Positions 16,256-25,261 of a stretch of DNA of 50,868 nucleotides are shown piece by piece. Position numbers and translations under genes: made by a program. This DNA is from an uncultured Lachnospiraceae bacterium (GTDB taxonomy: Bacteria > Bacillota > Clostridia > Lachnospirales > Lachnospiraceae). The stretch lies in NCBI GenBank assembly GCA_944381635.1, contig CALWLY010000024.1, positions 1 to 50,868 of the forward strand, written 5' to 3'. The notes beneath the pieces are model-generated. The model was not told the origin of the DNA. It was given only the letters and a program-made list of their open reading frames with translations, and searched no databases. Numbering within the stretch: the first letter of the stretch is position 1; each line of letters opens with the position of its first letter.

Positions 16256-17182
16256 ATGACAAAAAGAATGCTGGATGCCACAGCCTCAGACTTGGCGTCC
16301 TATGGAAAAAAAGAACTGCTTTTAAGCATACAGAAAAGCGAAGGAAGAGTAATGGCAGCGGAATGCATCGGGATTACGATGCCCCTTCTTTCCGATGTGA
16401 CAAACGCGGAGTTTGTGTCCGCTATGGGTGCGGACCTTGTGCTTTTAAATATGTTTGATGTGAAAAATCCGGTCATTCAGGGACTGCCGCCGGTAAAACC
16501 GGAGGAAACCATAAGAGAGTTAAAACGTCTGACCGGAAGAATGATCGGGCTGAATTTAGAACCTGTGGAGGAAGAGCTGGCTTCTGAAAACAAAGGAACT
16601 TTGTGGGAAATGTCAGAAGGCAGGAAGGCCACGGCGGAAAATGCTCTGCGGGCTAAGGAAATGGGAGCAGATCTGATCCTTCTTACAGGAAATCCGGGAA
16701 ACGGTGTGAGCAACAAGGCCATCACCGATTCGTTAAAAGCCTTGAAGACAGCGGTTGGAGAAGATGTGATACTGGCAGCAGGCAAGATGCACGCATCCGG
16801 CATTATCACGGAAGCTGCTGAAAATATCATCACAAAAGAAGACATTGAAAGCTTTGTGCAGGCCGGCGCGGATATCATTCTTCTTCCGGCTCCGGGTACG
16901 GTTCCCGGAATTACCATGGAATATGTGAAAAGTCTTGTGACCTTCGCCCACAGCCTTGGAGTCATGACGATCACGGCCATCGGCACCAGTCAGGAAGGGG
17001 CGGATACCCAGACGATCCGCCAGATTGCCATGATGTGCAAAATGACAGGCACGGACATTCACCACATCGGTGACACCGGCTATCCGGGAATGGCCTTGCC
17101 GGAAAATATCCAGGCTTATTCTGTGGCCATCCGCGGCGTCCGTCATACGTATCACAGAATGGCGGTTTCCATAAACCGCTGA
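16256..17182 (+). CDS. DUF7916-like TIM-barrel protein
   Basis: A 308-residue soluble protein with the rhythm of a TIM barrel: repeated strands such as ADLVLLNMF, GADLILLTGN, DVILAAGKMH, ADIILLPAPGT and GVMTITAIGTSQ. I recognise it as the family once called haloacid-dehalogenase-like and now DUF7916, with PEP-phosphomutase-like resemblance. No reaction is established to my knowledge. AAGGAG precedes the ATG. It lies between a terminator and the convergent AraC sensor gene. A role as a sugar-phosphate enzyme for the locus is possible but not shown. Confidence 0.65.
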   Translation: MTKRMLDATASDLASYGKKELLLSIQKSEGRVMAAECIGITMPLLSDVTNAEFVSAMGADLVLLNMFDVKNPVIQGLPPVKPEETIRELKRLTGRMIGLNLEPVEEELASENKGTLWEMSEGRKATAENALRAKEMGADLILLTGNPGNGVSNKAITDSLKALKTAVGEDVILAAGKMHASGIITEAAENIITKEDIESFVQAGADIILLPAPGTVPGITMEYVKSLVTFAHSLGVMTITAIGTSQEGADTQTIRQIAMMCKMTGTDIHHIGDTGYPGMALPENIQAYSVAIRGVRHTYHRMAVSINR

Positions 17183-17203
17183 GGATAGAGTGGATTTTTA
17201 CGG

Positions 17204-19615
17204 TTAATCATTTGGGGCTTCTGTACTCTCTTCGGGGGAGGCATTGCAGTGAATCTGCCGGTACTCTGTGAGAGACAGGCCAAAGTGCTTTTTAAATTTA
17301 GAATAAAAATAATTGTTCCGTTCCAGACCGGTCAGGTCCAGGATTTTCTGGAGCGGATAGTCGGTGGTCTGCAAGTATTGAGCAACTTTATCCATGCGAA
17401 GTTCCAAAAGATACTGAGCCACCGATTTTTGCATATTCTGGCGGAAAATATGGCCGATATAGTTGGAAGACAGCTCCATCTCATCGGCGATGGAGGACAG
17501 ACACAGAGAAGGATCTGCGTAGTCCCTCTGTACGATCTGAACGATTTTCTGTGTGATGACAGAGGATGTCTGTCCGGCAGGGTCTTCCTTCAGCTTTAAG
17601 GTGAGAGCACAGATGGTACTCAAATAATCTTCGCAGATTGCCTGAATATCTTCCCGGACTTCCGCTGTCTGAACTTTTGAAAGAAAAGTTTTGAGAGCTG
17701 TGGTGAGAGACTCTTTGATCATGGGATATTTCTCACTCATACGCTCGTAAATACTGTAGCCTGCATGGATCAGCGTGGAGATGACTTCGTTGTAATTAAA
17801 GTCATAAATTCCGTTGGTCAGGTTCTGCCAGGTATCTTTTGCCTCAGAAAGATTTCCGTCTGCAAGACAGTCCAGGAGCTTTGTCAGCGTGCGTGAAGAC
17901 AGGTGGAAGGATTCCGTAGTGGTATCATCCAGCTTCCAGGAGGGAATGACGCTGTTGTGACCGAAACGCATTTTTAACAAAAGTGTGCTCTCCAGGTTTT
18001 TGTATACACTGGGAATGCGCTTGATACCCTGGAAAGGAGAACTGTAAGCGATGGTCACGGTAAAATGCAGGAAAAAGCTTACACTTTCCTGGATGGAAGC
18101 AAAGAGGGAGAGAAGATTTTTCTTGAGATTTTCCGGATCTTCCTCGTCCCATCCGCATGCCAGAAGCAGGACAACTTTGTCGTCGCCCCGGCTGAAAACA
18201 TTGCAGGTATATTTAGGGGAGACAATCTCCTCTGCGATGTTGGCAACAGAAAAACGCATAGCCCACAGTTTATCTGAGTCGCTGCTGGATACGAATTCCT
18301 GATACCGGTCGATTTTGAGCACAACCATGCAAAGCCTTTCCGTTTCCAGGTAGTTGAGATTCAGACGGTTTAATTCTCTGGAAATCATAAGGGGAGAATC
18401 CGGCTGCTGGTTGGAGACCAGTTTGTTCAAAAAAGACTGGATCAGAGAATATCTGGTTTCATTCTGAAGAGAGCGTAGTTTGGCATTGTTTTCCTGCAAA
18501 GAGGAAATGGCAGACAGAATCGTCTGAATTTCTCTCGGGTGAGAATGAGAAGTTTCTTTCGGTATTTTCCCGGACTCTTTTACAAGGCGTTCCAGAGACT
18601 GGAAAGGGCTGTTTAAGCGCTTTGCCAGAAGAGAACATACAAAACAGGTGATCATAAGAATCACGATAAAGATCACAATACCGCTGAGAGCCGTGGTAAG
18701 CATAGGCTTTATGAGCAAAGAGGCGGGTGTAAAATTCAGAAGATACCAGTCGTTTGTGTTGGCGCAGGTATTCGTCTGAAGATAGAGAACGCCGTTTATG
18801 GAAATAAAAGAGGATTCGCCGGGATGAGAGTCGATTTCATTAAGAACCGGCTCAACCCAGTCGCGGTTTTCAAGAAAAGCCGGATCCGGCAGTCCGGTGA
18901 GATAATGCCGGTTTTCATCCAGAACCATAAAACAGGTGTCGTTTGCGCTGCCCAGTTCTTTCATGGAACGGATAGATTCCGTCAGAGTGGAAGCGTAGAG
19001 GTTGATCACAATAGCGCTTGGCACTCCGTTGGAAGCAGAATGCGTATCAAAAATATAGTAGGTAAAATATTCATAGGAGCTGGTTTCGTCATTTCTCCCG
19101 GATGGAACAGGAGAACCGTCGTATTGTTCCACAAAAGTGGGGTCCTGGAGACGGGAAAGAATTTCCGGGTCTTCGGACTCCGCCAAAGGCCGTTGAGTTC
19201 CTGTTTTGGCAGAGTACACCAGATCCAGAATGGGATTGTACAGATAGATATTTTCCACATAGGGGAGGATCATCATCTGTTCATCCAGGATGTGTCCTGC
19301 AGTAACCGGAACATTTCCATAGTAATCGTTGAGAGAAAGAAAAGCGGTGACTCCGGTGTTGGAAAGAAGTGACACGGACAGGCGATCCACATTTTCGTCC
19401 ATCTGGTTGAGGGCATAGTTTGTTTGAGATAGAACCTGCTGGCTGTAGCTGCCGGCGGAGGAAGTGGAAGCCTTCAGATAATTGGCGGACAGAATAACAG
19501 TGAGAAGCAGAGTGGAAAAAATGGAGACTGCAAGAAAAGAGAGTAAAAGCACGGTATAAAAACTTTTACTCTCTTTTTTCTTTTTCACTGAATTTCCGGA
19601 AAATAATGTTGCCAT
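17204..19615 (-). CDS. Membrane-anchored AraC-type sensor regulator
   Basis: An 803-residue one-component regulator. It has a membrane helix at about 21-43, an extracellular Cache-like sensor of about 250 residues, a second helix at about 305-328, then a HAMP-like stretch, a long cytoplasmic linker and an AraC helix-turn-helix over roughly the last 110 residues (SSIADEMELSSNYIGHIFRQ). Such proteins usually sit beside LplB/YtcP-type importers and switch them on when extracellular sugar is present. It is divergent from the second binding-lipoprotein operon and is the likely controller of it. The ATG follows AGAGG. It is not a classic histidine kinase: no H-box or ATPase domain is seen. Confidence 0.88.
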   Translation of the reverse strand: MATLFSGNSVKKKKESKSFYTVLLLSFLAVSIFSTLLLTVILSANYLKASTSSAGSYSQQVLSQTNYALNQMDENVDRLSVSLLSNTGVTAFLSLNDYYGNVPVTAGHILDEQMMILPYVENIYLYNPILDLVYSAKTGTQRPLAESEDPEILSRLQDPTFVEQYDGSPVPSGRNDETSSYEYFTYYIFDTHSASNGVPSAIVINLYASTLTESIRSMKELGSANDTCFMVLDENRHYLTGLPDPAFLENRDWVEPVLNEIDSHPGESSFISINGVLYLQTNTCANTNDWYLLNFTPASLLIKPMLTTALSGIVIFIVILMITCFVCSLLAKRLNSPFQSLERLVKESGKIPKETSHSHPREIQTILSAISSLQENNAKLRSLQNETRYSLIQSFLNKLVSNQQPDSPLMISRELNRLNLNYLETERLCMVVLKIDRYQEFVSSSDSDKLWAMRFSVANIAEEIVSPKYTCNVFSRGDDKVVLLLACGWDEEDPENLKKNLLSLFASIQESVSFFLHFTVTIAYSSPFQGIKRIPSVYKNLESTLLLKMRFGHNSVIPSWKLDDTTTESFHLSSRTLTKLLDCLADGNLSEAKDTWQNLTNGIYDFNYNEVISTLIHAGYSIYERMSEKYPMIKESLTTALKTFLSKVQTAEVREDIQAICEDYLSTICALTLKLKEDPAGQTSSVITQKIVQIVQRDYADPSLCLSSIADEMELSSNYIGHIFRQNMQKSVAQYLLELRMDKVAQYLQTTDYPLQKILDLTGLERNNYFYSKFKKHFGLSLTEYRQIHCNASPEESTEAPND

Positions 19616-19970
19616 ATGCTACGCCTCTTTCTATATAAAAAATTATAGATTCTGTATAAAATTCTTAATTTATTATAAAAACAGAAAGGCAAATTTTCAA
19701 GATTTTCTCTTAAAAAACTCTATCTCATTAGAATATTTTCCCAGTAGGCTTGTACTGAAAATGTCCTGCTTACAACAGGCAATTTCCACTTTTTAGGAGG
19801 AATTTTGTCAGAAGTGTAAGTTTTTGTAGGCAGTGTTAAAAATCAGAGAACGAAAACAAGAAAATTTTAGACCTTCACAAAAAGTCATGGTTGAAAGAAA
19901 GAAAAAAAAGAATGAAAATGATGGTAATAAGATAGGAGCAGCAGAGACAAAAAGGGGAGGAGGAAGGCCT
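19616..19970. other. Divergent regulatory region between the AraC sensor and the lipoprotein operon
   Basis: AT-rich DNA with no supported gene. It carries the minus-strand promoter at 19672-19700. A strong AGGAGG at 19796-19801 is followed by a four-codon TTG...TAA frame, possibly a leader. An in-frame extension of the lipoprotein gene towards 19833 is Lys-rich and would spoil the signal peptide, so I treat it as non-coding. Confidence 0.5.
19672..19700 (-). promoter_or_regulatory. Promoter of the membrane AraC sensor gene
   Basis: Read on the minus strand: TTGAAA (19695-19700), a 17-base spacer and a perfect TATAAT (19672-19677). The start codon is about 57 bases further on. This is a clean housekeeping promoter, in line with a constitutively made sensor. 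Confidence 0.65.
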
Positions 19971-21602
19971 GTGAATAAGAAAAAAATAGTGTCGGTTTTT
20001 CTGACCGCAGCTATGGTGGGAACCATGTTGGCAGGATGCGGAGACAGCGCCGGAAATAAAACAGATCCTGCAGGGGAAAACATCGCAGTCGGTGAGAGCA
20101 TGACTGGCAGCGCATCGGACTTGGGAATCAATGCGGAAGAGGACACGGAACCGGTGGAACTGAACTTTTATATTTCTCAGGGACCGGTACAGGATACGGA
20201 CAGAATTATGGAAAAAGCTAATGCGATTATCGAGGAGAAGATCAATGCCCATTTGAATCTTGTTTTTCTGGAACCCTCCACCTATGCGCAGAAAATGAAT
20301 CTGATCATCAATTCCGGAGACCCGTGGGATCTTTGTTTTACGGCAAGCTGGGGAGGCATTAACTTTTACGAGAACGCCCAGAAAGGCGCGTACGCGGATC
20401 TGACAGAGCTTCTTCCGAAGCTGGCTCCGGAAACTTACTCCAGAATCCCGGAGGAATTATGGCAGGGAGTGACCGTGGAAGGCAAAATTTGTGCAGCTGT
20501 CAATTACCAGCAATGGGGTGCAACTTCCAGAAACGGTTTCCGTTTTCGCTCCGATCTGGCAGAGGAATTTGATTTTGACTGGCAGTCCTTAAAGGGAAAA
20601 CCCACGCTGGAAATTCTGAAGACAAGCGGGGAATTTATCGGACAGGTATTGGAAAAATATCCGGATATGATTGGGTGGGAAACATCTGCAGTCTATAACC
20701 TGTTTTCCGACGCTCCTCTTTACTGGGATATGGAAGAAGTGGGGGATGTGGAAGTACCCGGCTGGATCCGCTATGAAGACCCTTATACGGTGATTAACCA
20801 GTATGGCACCGAAGAATTTATGGAATTTTGCCGGATCATGCATGAATGGTATGAAAAAGGCTATGTGAGAAAAGACGGCGCCACAGTGAAAGATACTTCT
20901 GCCGACAGAAGGGCAGGTAAGTTTGTGGTGGAGCAGACTACCGGATGGCCGGATACTCTGGATTTCCCGGGAAATGCCAACACATTGGCCATGAGTATGT
21001 GTACTCCGGACACAGCCCCTTCGGTTGTAGTTTCCAACACGAGAACCGTTATCAAAGCCACCGCCGGAGCCAATGCGGCAATTGCAGTCAACGCCCAGTC
21101 ACCCAATATCGAAAAAGCGGTGGAACTGATCGAACTTCTCAATACGGACGATGAACTTTACCTGCTTCTTACCCAGGGAGAGGAAGGGGTGGACTATGTA
21201 TACGATGAGGAAGGCAACTATTCCCTGGTGGAGGGAAAATATAACTTTAACTACAATGAATTCCAGATCGGACAGTCCTACAGTCCCGATTTTACCCGGG
21301 CTTTGTATAATCGCAACGAAGCGGGCGAGAAACAGAAGGAGTCTCAGCAGATTGTATTTGAAGCGGACCAAACAACAGAAGTTTCTCCTCTGACAGGATT
21401 TGTCTTTGATCCTACGCTGGTGAAGACGCAGATTGCCAACTGCTCTGCAGTAATTTACGAGATGGTTCCGGCTCTGGCAAGCGGTTCGGTAGATCCGGAG
21501 GAAAACGTACCGGAGCTTTTAAGAAGGCTGGAGGCTGCCGGTGTCAATGACATCATTGCAGAAAAACAGGCCCAGCTGGATGCGTGGAGAGCATCCCGGT
21601 GA
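19971..21602 (+). CDS. Second oligosaccharide-binding lipoprotein (no permease partner nearby)
   Basis: A 543-residue binding lipoprotein. I use the GTG at 19971 because AGGGGAGGAGG lies just ahead and it directly starts a lipoprotein signal (NKKK, hydrophobic, LAGC). It is paralogous to the protein at 4383 along its whole length: both have RIMEKANAIIEE or a close variant, YADLTELLPKLAPETYSRIP or a close variant, and end QAQLDAW. No permease genes accompany it, so it may feed the channel encoded at 2393-4272. It heads an operon with GH95, GH10-like and GH2 enzymes, which suggests that its ligand is a fucosylated, galactosylated oligosaccharide. Confidence 0.92.
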   Translation: MNKKKIVSVFLTAAMVGTMLAGCGDSAGNKTDPAGENIAVGESMTGSASDLGINAEEDTEPVELNFYISQGPVQDTDRIMEKANAIIEEKINAHLNLVFLEPSTYAQKMNLIINSGDPWDLCFTASWGGINFYENAQKGAYADLTELLPKLAPETYSRIPEELWQGVTVEGKICAAVNYQQWGATSRNGFRFRSDLAEEFDFDWQSLKGKPTLEILKTSGEFIGQVLEKYPDMIGWETSAVYNLFSDAPLYWDMEEVGDVEVPGWIRYEDPYTVINQYGTEEFMEFCRIMHEWYEKGYVRKDGATVKDTSADRRAGKFVVEQTTGWPDTLDFPGNANTLAMSMCTPDTAPSVVVSNTRTVIKATAGANAAIAVNAQSPNIEKAVELIELLNTDDELYLLLTQGEEGVDYVYDEEGNYSLVEGKYNFNYNEFQIGQSYSPDFTRALYNRNEAGEKQKESQQIVFEADQTTEVSPLTGFVFDPTLVKTQIANCSAVIYEMVPALASGSVDPEENVPELLRRLEAAGVNDIIAEKQAQLDAWRASR

Positions 21603-21675
21603 TGAGAGAAAAACAGAGAAATGATAAGAGAAAATTTAAAAACTAAAAAATATACAGACAAAAACGGAGGAAAAA

Positions 21676-23862
21676 ATGGAATCGCAGTATATTTTCAGCT
21701 TTCCGAAAGAAATCAAAAGGTGGGATGAGGCTCTGCCTCTTGGCAACGGATTTATGGGAGCGCTGATCTGGGGCTCCTCACAGGCGCTTCGGTTCAGCAT
21801 TGACAGGACGGATATTTGGGATACTACGCCCTGTGAAGAGACATTAAGCCCGGAGTTTTCTTTTGAAAACATGAAAAGAATCGCCAGAGAGGGGGACGAG
21901 GAATCGATCCAGCGTGTCTTTACGGAACCCTACTTTAAACCCCTTCCCTCCAAGCTGCCGGCCGGGAAGATTATTCTTGATCTGGGAGAGAGCGAAAAGC
22001 TGGTAAGCAGCCTTGATATTACCCGGGCGCAGGCGGAAGTAGAGGGGGATACTTTCCGGGTGACAAGTTTTCTCAGCGCGGACAAAAAAGCGGGAATGAT
22101 CCGTGTGGAGACGAAAAAAGACTGTCGGGTAACACTGGAAAATCCGGACTACAGAAAGCCCGGAGAGGAGCTGGAAGAAAACACGGAGCCGAATTCTTTA
22201 AAACAGCTTGTTTACCCGGAAGCAGTGCGTGTGGAAGAGGAGACAGAGAAGTATTTTATCCAGGAGATAGACTCTGAATTTCAGTACGGAATTTTTCTGA
22301 AAATAAAACCTACGGGCACAGGCTGTGAGATTGACTATATGGCAGCCACTTCTTCTGACGGAGAAAACTGGGTGGAAAATACAAGACGGCAGCTTTCAAA
22401 GACCCTGGAACAGGGATATGATGCCCTTTTTGCCTCCCATTGTCTCTGGTGGAAAGAGTACTGGGGCAAAAGCGGCATCAGTCTGCCGGATAAGGAAGTG
22501 GAGCGAAACTGGTATCTGACCAATTATCTTTTTGCCTCCTGCTCCAGAGAGGGCTGCTTCCCTATGCCGCTGCAGGGAGTGTGGACTGCGGACGACGGCT
22601 TTCTGCCGCCTTGGAAGGGTGACTATCATATGGATTTAAACCTGCAGATGAGTTACTACCATTATTTGAAAGCCAACCACATGCCGGAGGGAGAAAGTTA
22701 CCTGGATTATCTGTGGGATATGGCAGAATGCGGGAGAAAACTTGCCGGAGAGTTTTTTGGTGCAAAAAAAGGCATCTGTCTGCCTCCGGTAATGACCATA
22801 GGCGGAAAAGCGTTGGGAGGATGGCCCATGTACTGCCTTTCTCCCACCAATCAGATGTGGCTTTGCCAGGCGTTTGAGAGACACTGGCGTTTTACCGGAG
22901 ACCGGGAGTTTTTGGAAGAGAGAGCTTATCCTTACTGCAAAGAGAGCGCGGAATTTATTCTGGAAATTCTGGAGGAAAAAGACGGCTTTTATTATCTGCC
23001 GATCTCCAGTTCGCCGGAGATTCATGATGACAGAAAGGAAGCGTTCCTGACGCCCAACAGCAATTATGACCTGGCGCTTTTGCAGTACCTTTTCGAGGCT
23101 CTTGCATCTATGGCGGAAGAGCTGGAACTGGAAGAGGCGAAGGAGTGGAAAAAGATCAGAAAAAAACTGCCAAAGCTGGCGGTTAATGAGCGAAAAGTCC
23201 TGATGCTTTCTCCGGATGAGAGCCTGGAAGAATCCCACCGTCATATGTCTCATCTGATGGCGGTGCATCCCCTTCGCCTGATGGACGCGCATACGCCGGA
23301 AAACAAAGAGATCATCGATGCGTCCATTTTGGATCTGGAGCGCCTGGGAACCGGCAACTGGGTGGGCTTTTCTTTTACCTGGATGGCGGAACTTTATGCA
23401 ATCCAGGGCAATGGAAATGCAGCGGCATACTACCTGAAAACGTTCTGGAGACATCTGTGTTCTCCCAACGGTTTTCATCTAAACGGAGATTATAAAACCC
23501 TTGGCATTACCTGCATGCATTACAGACCGTTTACCCTGGAAGCCAATATGTGTGCGGCGGACGCTGTGCAGGAAATGCTTTTACAGACGGAAAATGGTAT
23601 TCTGGATTTCTTCCCTGCCATCCCGGAGGAATGGGAAGAAGAGGCGTCCTTTAGCACGCTTCGGGGCGAGAGAGGAATTCTGGTAAGCGCCTGCCTCAAG
23701 GACGGAAAAGTGAAGAAAATCGTGCTGGAAAGTGGAAAAGCGGGAAGCATTCTCATAAGAAAGAGCGAAAGGCTTACAGAGATTGCCAGGGCAAACGGCT
23801 GGCAGCAAGAAGGAGACTTTTATCGGGTGGAATACGACGGAAAAAGATCCGTTTTTCATTGA
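21676..23862 (+). CDS. GH95 alpha-L-fucosidase-like glycosidase
   Basis: A 728-residue cytoplasmic enzyme matching GH95. The N-terminal beta domain begins with WDEALPLGNGFMGALIWG, the hallmark of the family. The (alpha/alpha)6 catalytic barrel contains GDYHMDLNLQMSYYH near residues 313-327 (family form DYHxNINLQMNYW) and HRHMSHLMAVHPL near 520, and a C-terminal beta region closes the chain. Known GH95 enzymes remove alpha-1,2-fucose or L-galactose from galactose in milk, mucin or xyloglucan glycans. I could not verify all catalytic residues, and it is clearly divergent (D in place of one usual N). GGAGG precedes the ATG. Its product would enter the fuc operon at 40450. Confidence 0.85.
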   Translation: MESQYIFSFPKEIKRWDEALPLGNGFMGALIWGSSQALRFSIDRTDIWDTTPCEETLSPEFSFENMKRIAREGDEESIQRVFTEPYFKPLPSKLPAGKIILDLGESEKLVSSLDITRAQAEVEGDTFRVTSFLSADKKAGMIRVETKKDCRVTLENPDYRKPGEELEENTEPNSLKQLVYPEAVRVEEETEKYFIQEIDSEFQYGIFLKIKPTGTGCEIDYMAATSSDGENWVENTRRQLSKTLEQGYDALFASHCLWWKEYWGKSGISLPDKEVERNWYLTNYLFASCSREGCFPMPLQGVWTADDGFLPPWKGDYHMDLNLQMSYYHYLKANHMPEGESYLDYLWDMAECGRKLAGEFFGAKKGICLPPVMTIGGKALGGWPMYCLSPTNQMWLCQAFERHWRFTGDREFLEERAYPYCKESAEFILEILEEKDGFYYLPISSSPEIHDDRKEAFLTPNSNYDLALLQYLFEALASMAEELELEEAKEWKKIRKKLPKLAVNERKVLMLSPDESLEESHRHMSHLMAVHPLRLMDAHTPENKEIIDASILDLERLGTGNWVGFSFTWMAELYAIQGNGNAAAYYLKTFWRHLCSPNGFHLNGDYKTLGITCMHYRPFTLEANMCAADAVQEMLLQTENGILDFFPAIPEEWEEEASFSTLRGERGILVSACLKDGKVKKIVLESGKAGSILIRKSERLTEIARANGWQQEGDFYRVEYDGKRSVFH

Positions 23863-23904
23863 TGTACTTAGTGTCGGTGTACAGGGCGCATTGCGGGGAA
23901 ATAG

Positions 23905-25254
23905 ATGAAAGCAAAGGAAAGGGAAGAAGGTATGGAAGAAAGGAAATGGGGACAGATAACAAGCGCGGAGGAGATGGACGCGTTTCTGGATAAAAAAATC
24001 AGAGAAAATCGAGTGCACAATTTTTCTTTTCAGCTGACAGACAAAGAGGGAAAGGCACAGAAAGGGTGCAGGGTTCAGGTGATTCACCAGGATCATGATT
24101 TTACCTTTGGAGTCTGTCCAAACGGTCACATCAGCATGACAAACAAACTGGCCTGCGGTGAAGGAAAAGAAGCGGAAAGCTATTGGGAGAGAATCGGCGG
24201 CCTGTTCAATGCAGCTACTCTGTGGTGGGGATGGCGGGTCCTGGAGCCTCAAAGAGGAAAACACACTTTTCTGGAGGAAGTGGATGGCTTCGGTCCTATG
24301 GAGCGCATGGTCAGCCGGGCGGAAGAGCTGGGGCTTAAGCTGACGGCGCATGCGATTCTTTATCCCAGACAGGACGTCTCACCCCAGTGGCTTTCCTCCT
24401 GCACAAAGCAGGATGCCATAAAAGCACTGGAAGATCATATCCGAATCACAGCAGAACGGTACGGAAACAGGATATCCTGCTGGCATCCGGTGAACGAAGC
24501 TTATGAACAGATTCAGCAGGTGGGCGGCCTTTGCGTGGAAGAAGGTCTGGTGTATCGTCTTCTGGGTGATTTGCTTCCGAATGCGGTGCTTGTGGACAAC
24601 GGCGGGTATACGATAGATCCGGACTTTTATGAAAAAGGAATCAAGAGCGCCGAAAAATTCGGTGCCCGGGTAGATGCACTCGGTATTCGGGGCTATTTTG
24701 AACTGTACAATGCCAATGCGCTTGCCTTTTACCAGAGTATCTGGGAACATTTTTCCAATCTGAAAGACAGATACCAAAGAGCGGTGCGGTTTACGGAAAT
24801 CGGAGCTTCCTCGGCGCCAAGAAAAGGAAGCTATTCTCCCTGGGACGTGGACAAAACCACGGCAAAGCAGCTTGGCATTGCCGATTTTTCAGAGTACAGA
24901 GACAATCAGTCGATTACAGAGGAGACTCAGGCACAGTTTCTTGTAAGAATGTATAAACTGGCCTTTGCCCATCCGGATGTGCAGGAGTGCACTTACTGGG
25001 ATCTTTGTGACAGCTATACCTGGAATCATGTGGAAGGAGGACTGCTTCGTGGGGACCTTTCGCCGAAACCGGCTTACTGGAAATTAAAAGAGCTGCTTCA
25101 TGAACAGTGGCACACACAGACAGAGATACAAAGCGATGAGACAGGAACGTGCAGATTTGAAGGATTTGACGGGACCTATAAAGTAAAAATCGGAGAGAAT
25201 GTTTATCCGTTACATTTTTCAAAGGAGGACGCACAGCATACACTGTGCCTTTGA
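23905..25254 (+). CDS. GH10-like xylanase-fold glycosidase, intracellular
   Basis: A 449-residue protein. After a small beta-type N-terminal segment (FSFQLTDKEGKAQKGCRVQV) comes a GH10-like TIM barrel. CWHPVNEAYE near 191-200 gives the acid/base Glu and RFTEIGASS near 295 the nucleophile Glu. The family's typical last helix, GDLSPKPAYWKLKELL, is present. There is no signal peptide, unlike secreted xylanases, so it should act on imported oligosaccharides. An alternative start at 23932 is possible; I keep 23905 because GGGGA stands at proper distance. The gene ends 4 bases before the GH2 start codon. Confidence 0.78.
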   Translation: MKAKEREEGMEERKWGQITSAEEMDAFLDKKIRENRVHNFSFQLTDKEGKAQKGCRVQVIHQDHDFTFGVCPNGHISMTNKLACGEGKEAESYWERIGGLFNAATLWWGWRVLEPQRGKHTFLEEVDGFGPMERMVSRAEELGLKLTAHAILYPRQDVSPQWLSSCTKQDAIKALEDHIRITAERYGNRISCWHPVNEAYEQIQQVGGLCVEEGLVYRLLGDLLPNAVLVDNGGYTIDPDFYEKGIKSAEKFGARVDALGIRGYFELYNANALAFYQSIWEHFSNLKDRYQRAVRFTEIGASSAPRKGSYSPWDVDKTTAKQLGIADFSEYRDNQSITEETQAQFLVRMYKLAFAHPDVQECTYWDLCDSYTWNHVEGGLLRGDLSPKPAYWKLKELLHEQWHTQTEIQSDETGTCRFEGFDGTYKVKIGENVYPLHFSKEDAQHTLCL

Positions 25255-25261
25255 GGCTATG
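25221..25261 (+). promoter_or_regulatory. Shine-Dalgarno separated from the GH2 start codon by a hairpin
   Basis: AAAGGAGGA (25221-25229) is 30 bases before the GH2 ATG at 25259. Between them GCACAG (25231-25236) and CTGTGC (25243-25248) form a perfect 6-bp hairpin with a 6-base loop. Folding brings the ribosome site to about 12 bases from the ATG. A weak GAGG directly before the ATG is the alternative. It overlaps the end of the upstream gene. Confidence 0.45.

Noticed and set aside
17204-19615. Histidine kinase reading of the membrane sensor
   Set aside because: No H-box or ATP-binding domain is present; the C-terminus is an AraC helix-turn-helix.
19833-19970. Longer start for the second binding lipoprotein
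   Set aside because: The extension is Lys/Glu-rich and would place 46 residues before the signal peptide. The GTG at 19971 has a strong ribosome site and gives a normal lipoprotein signal.
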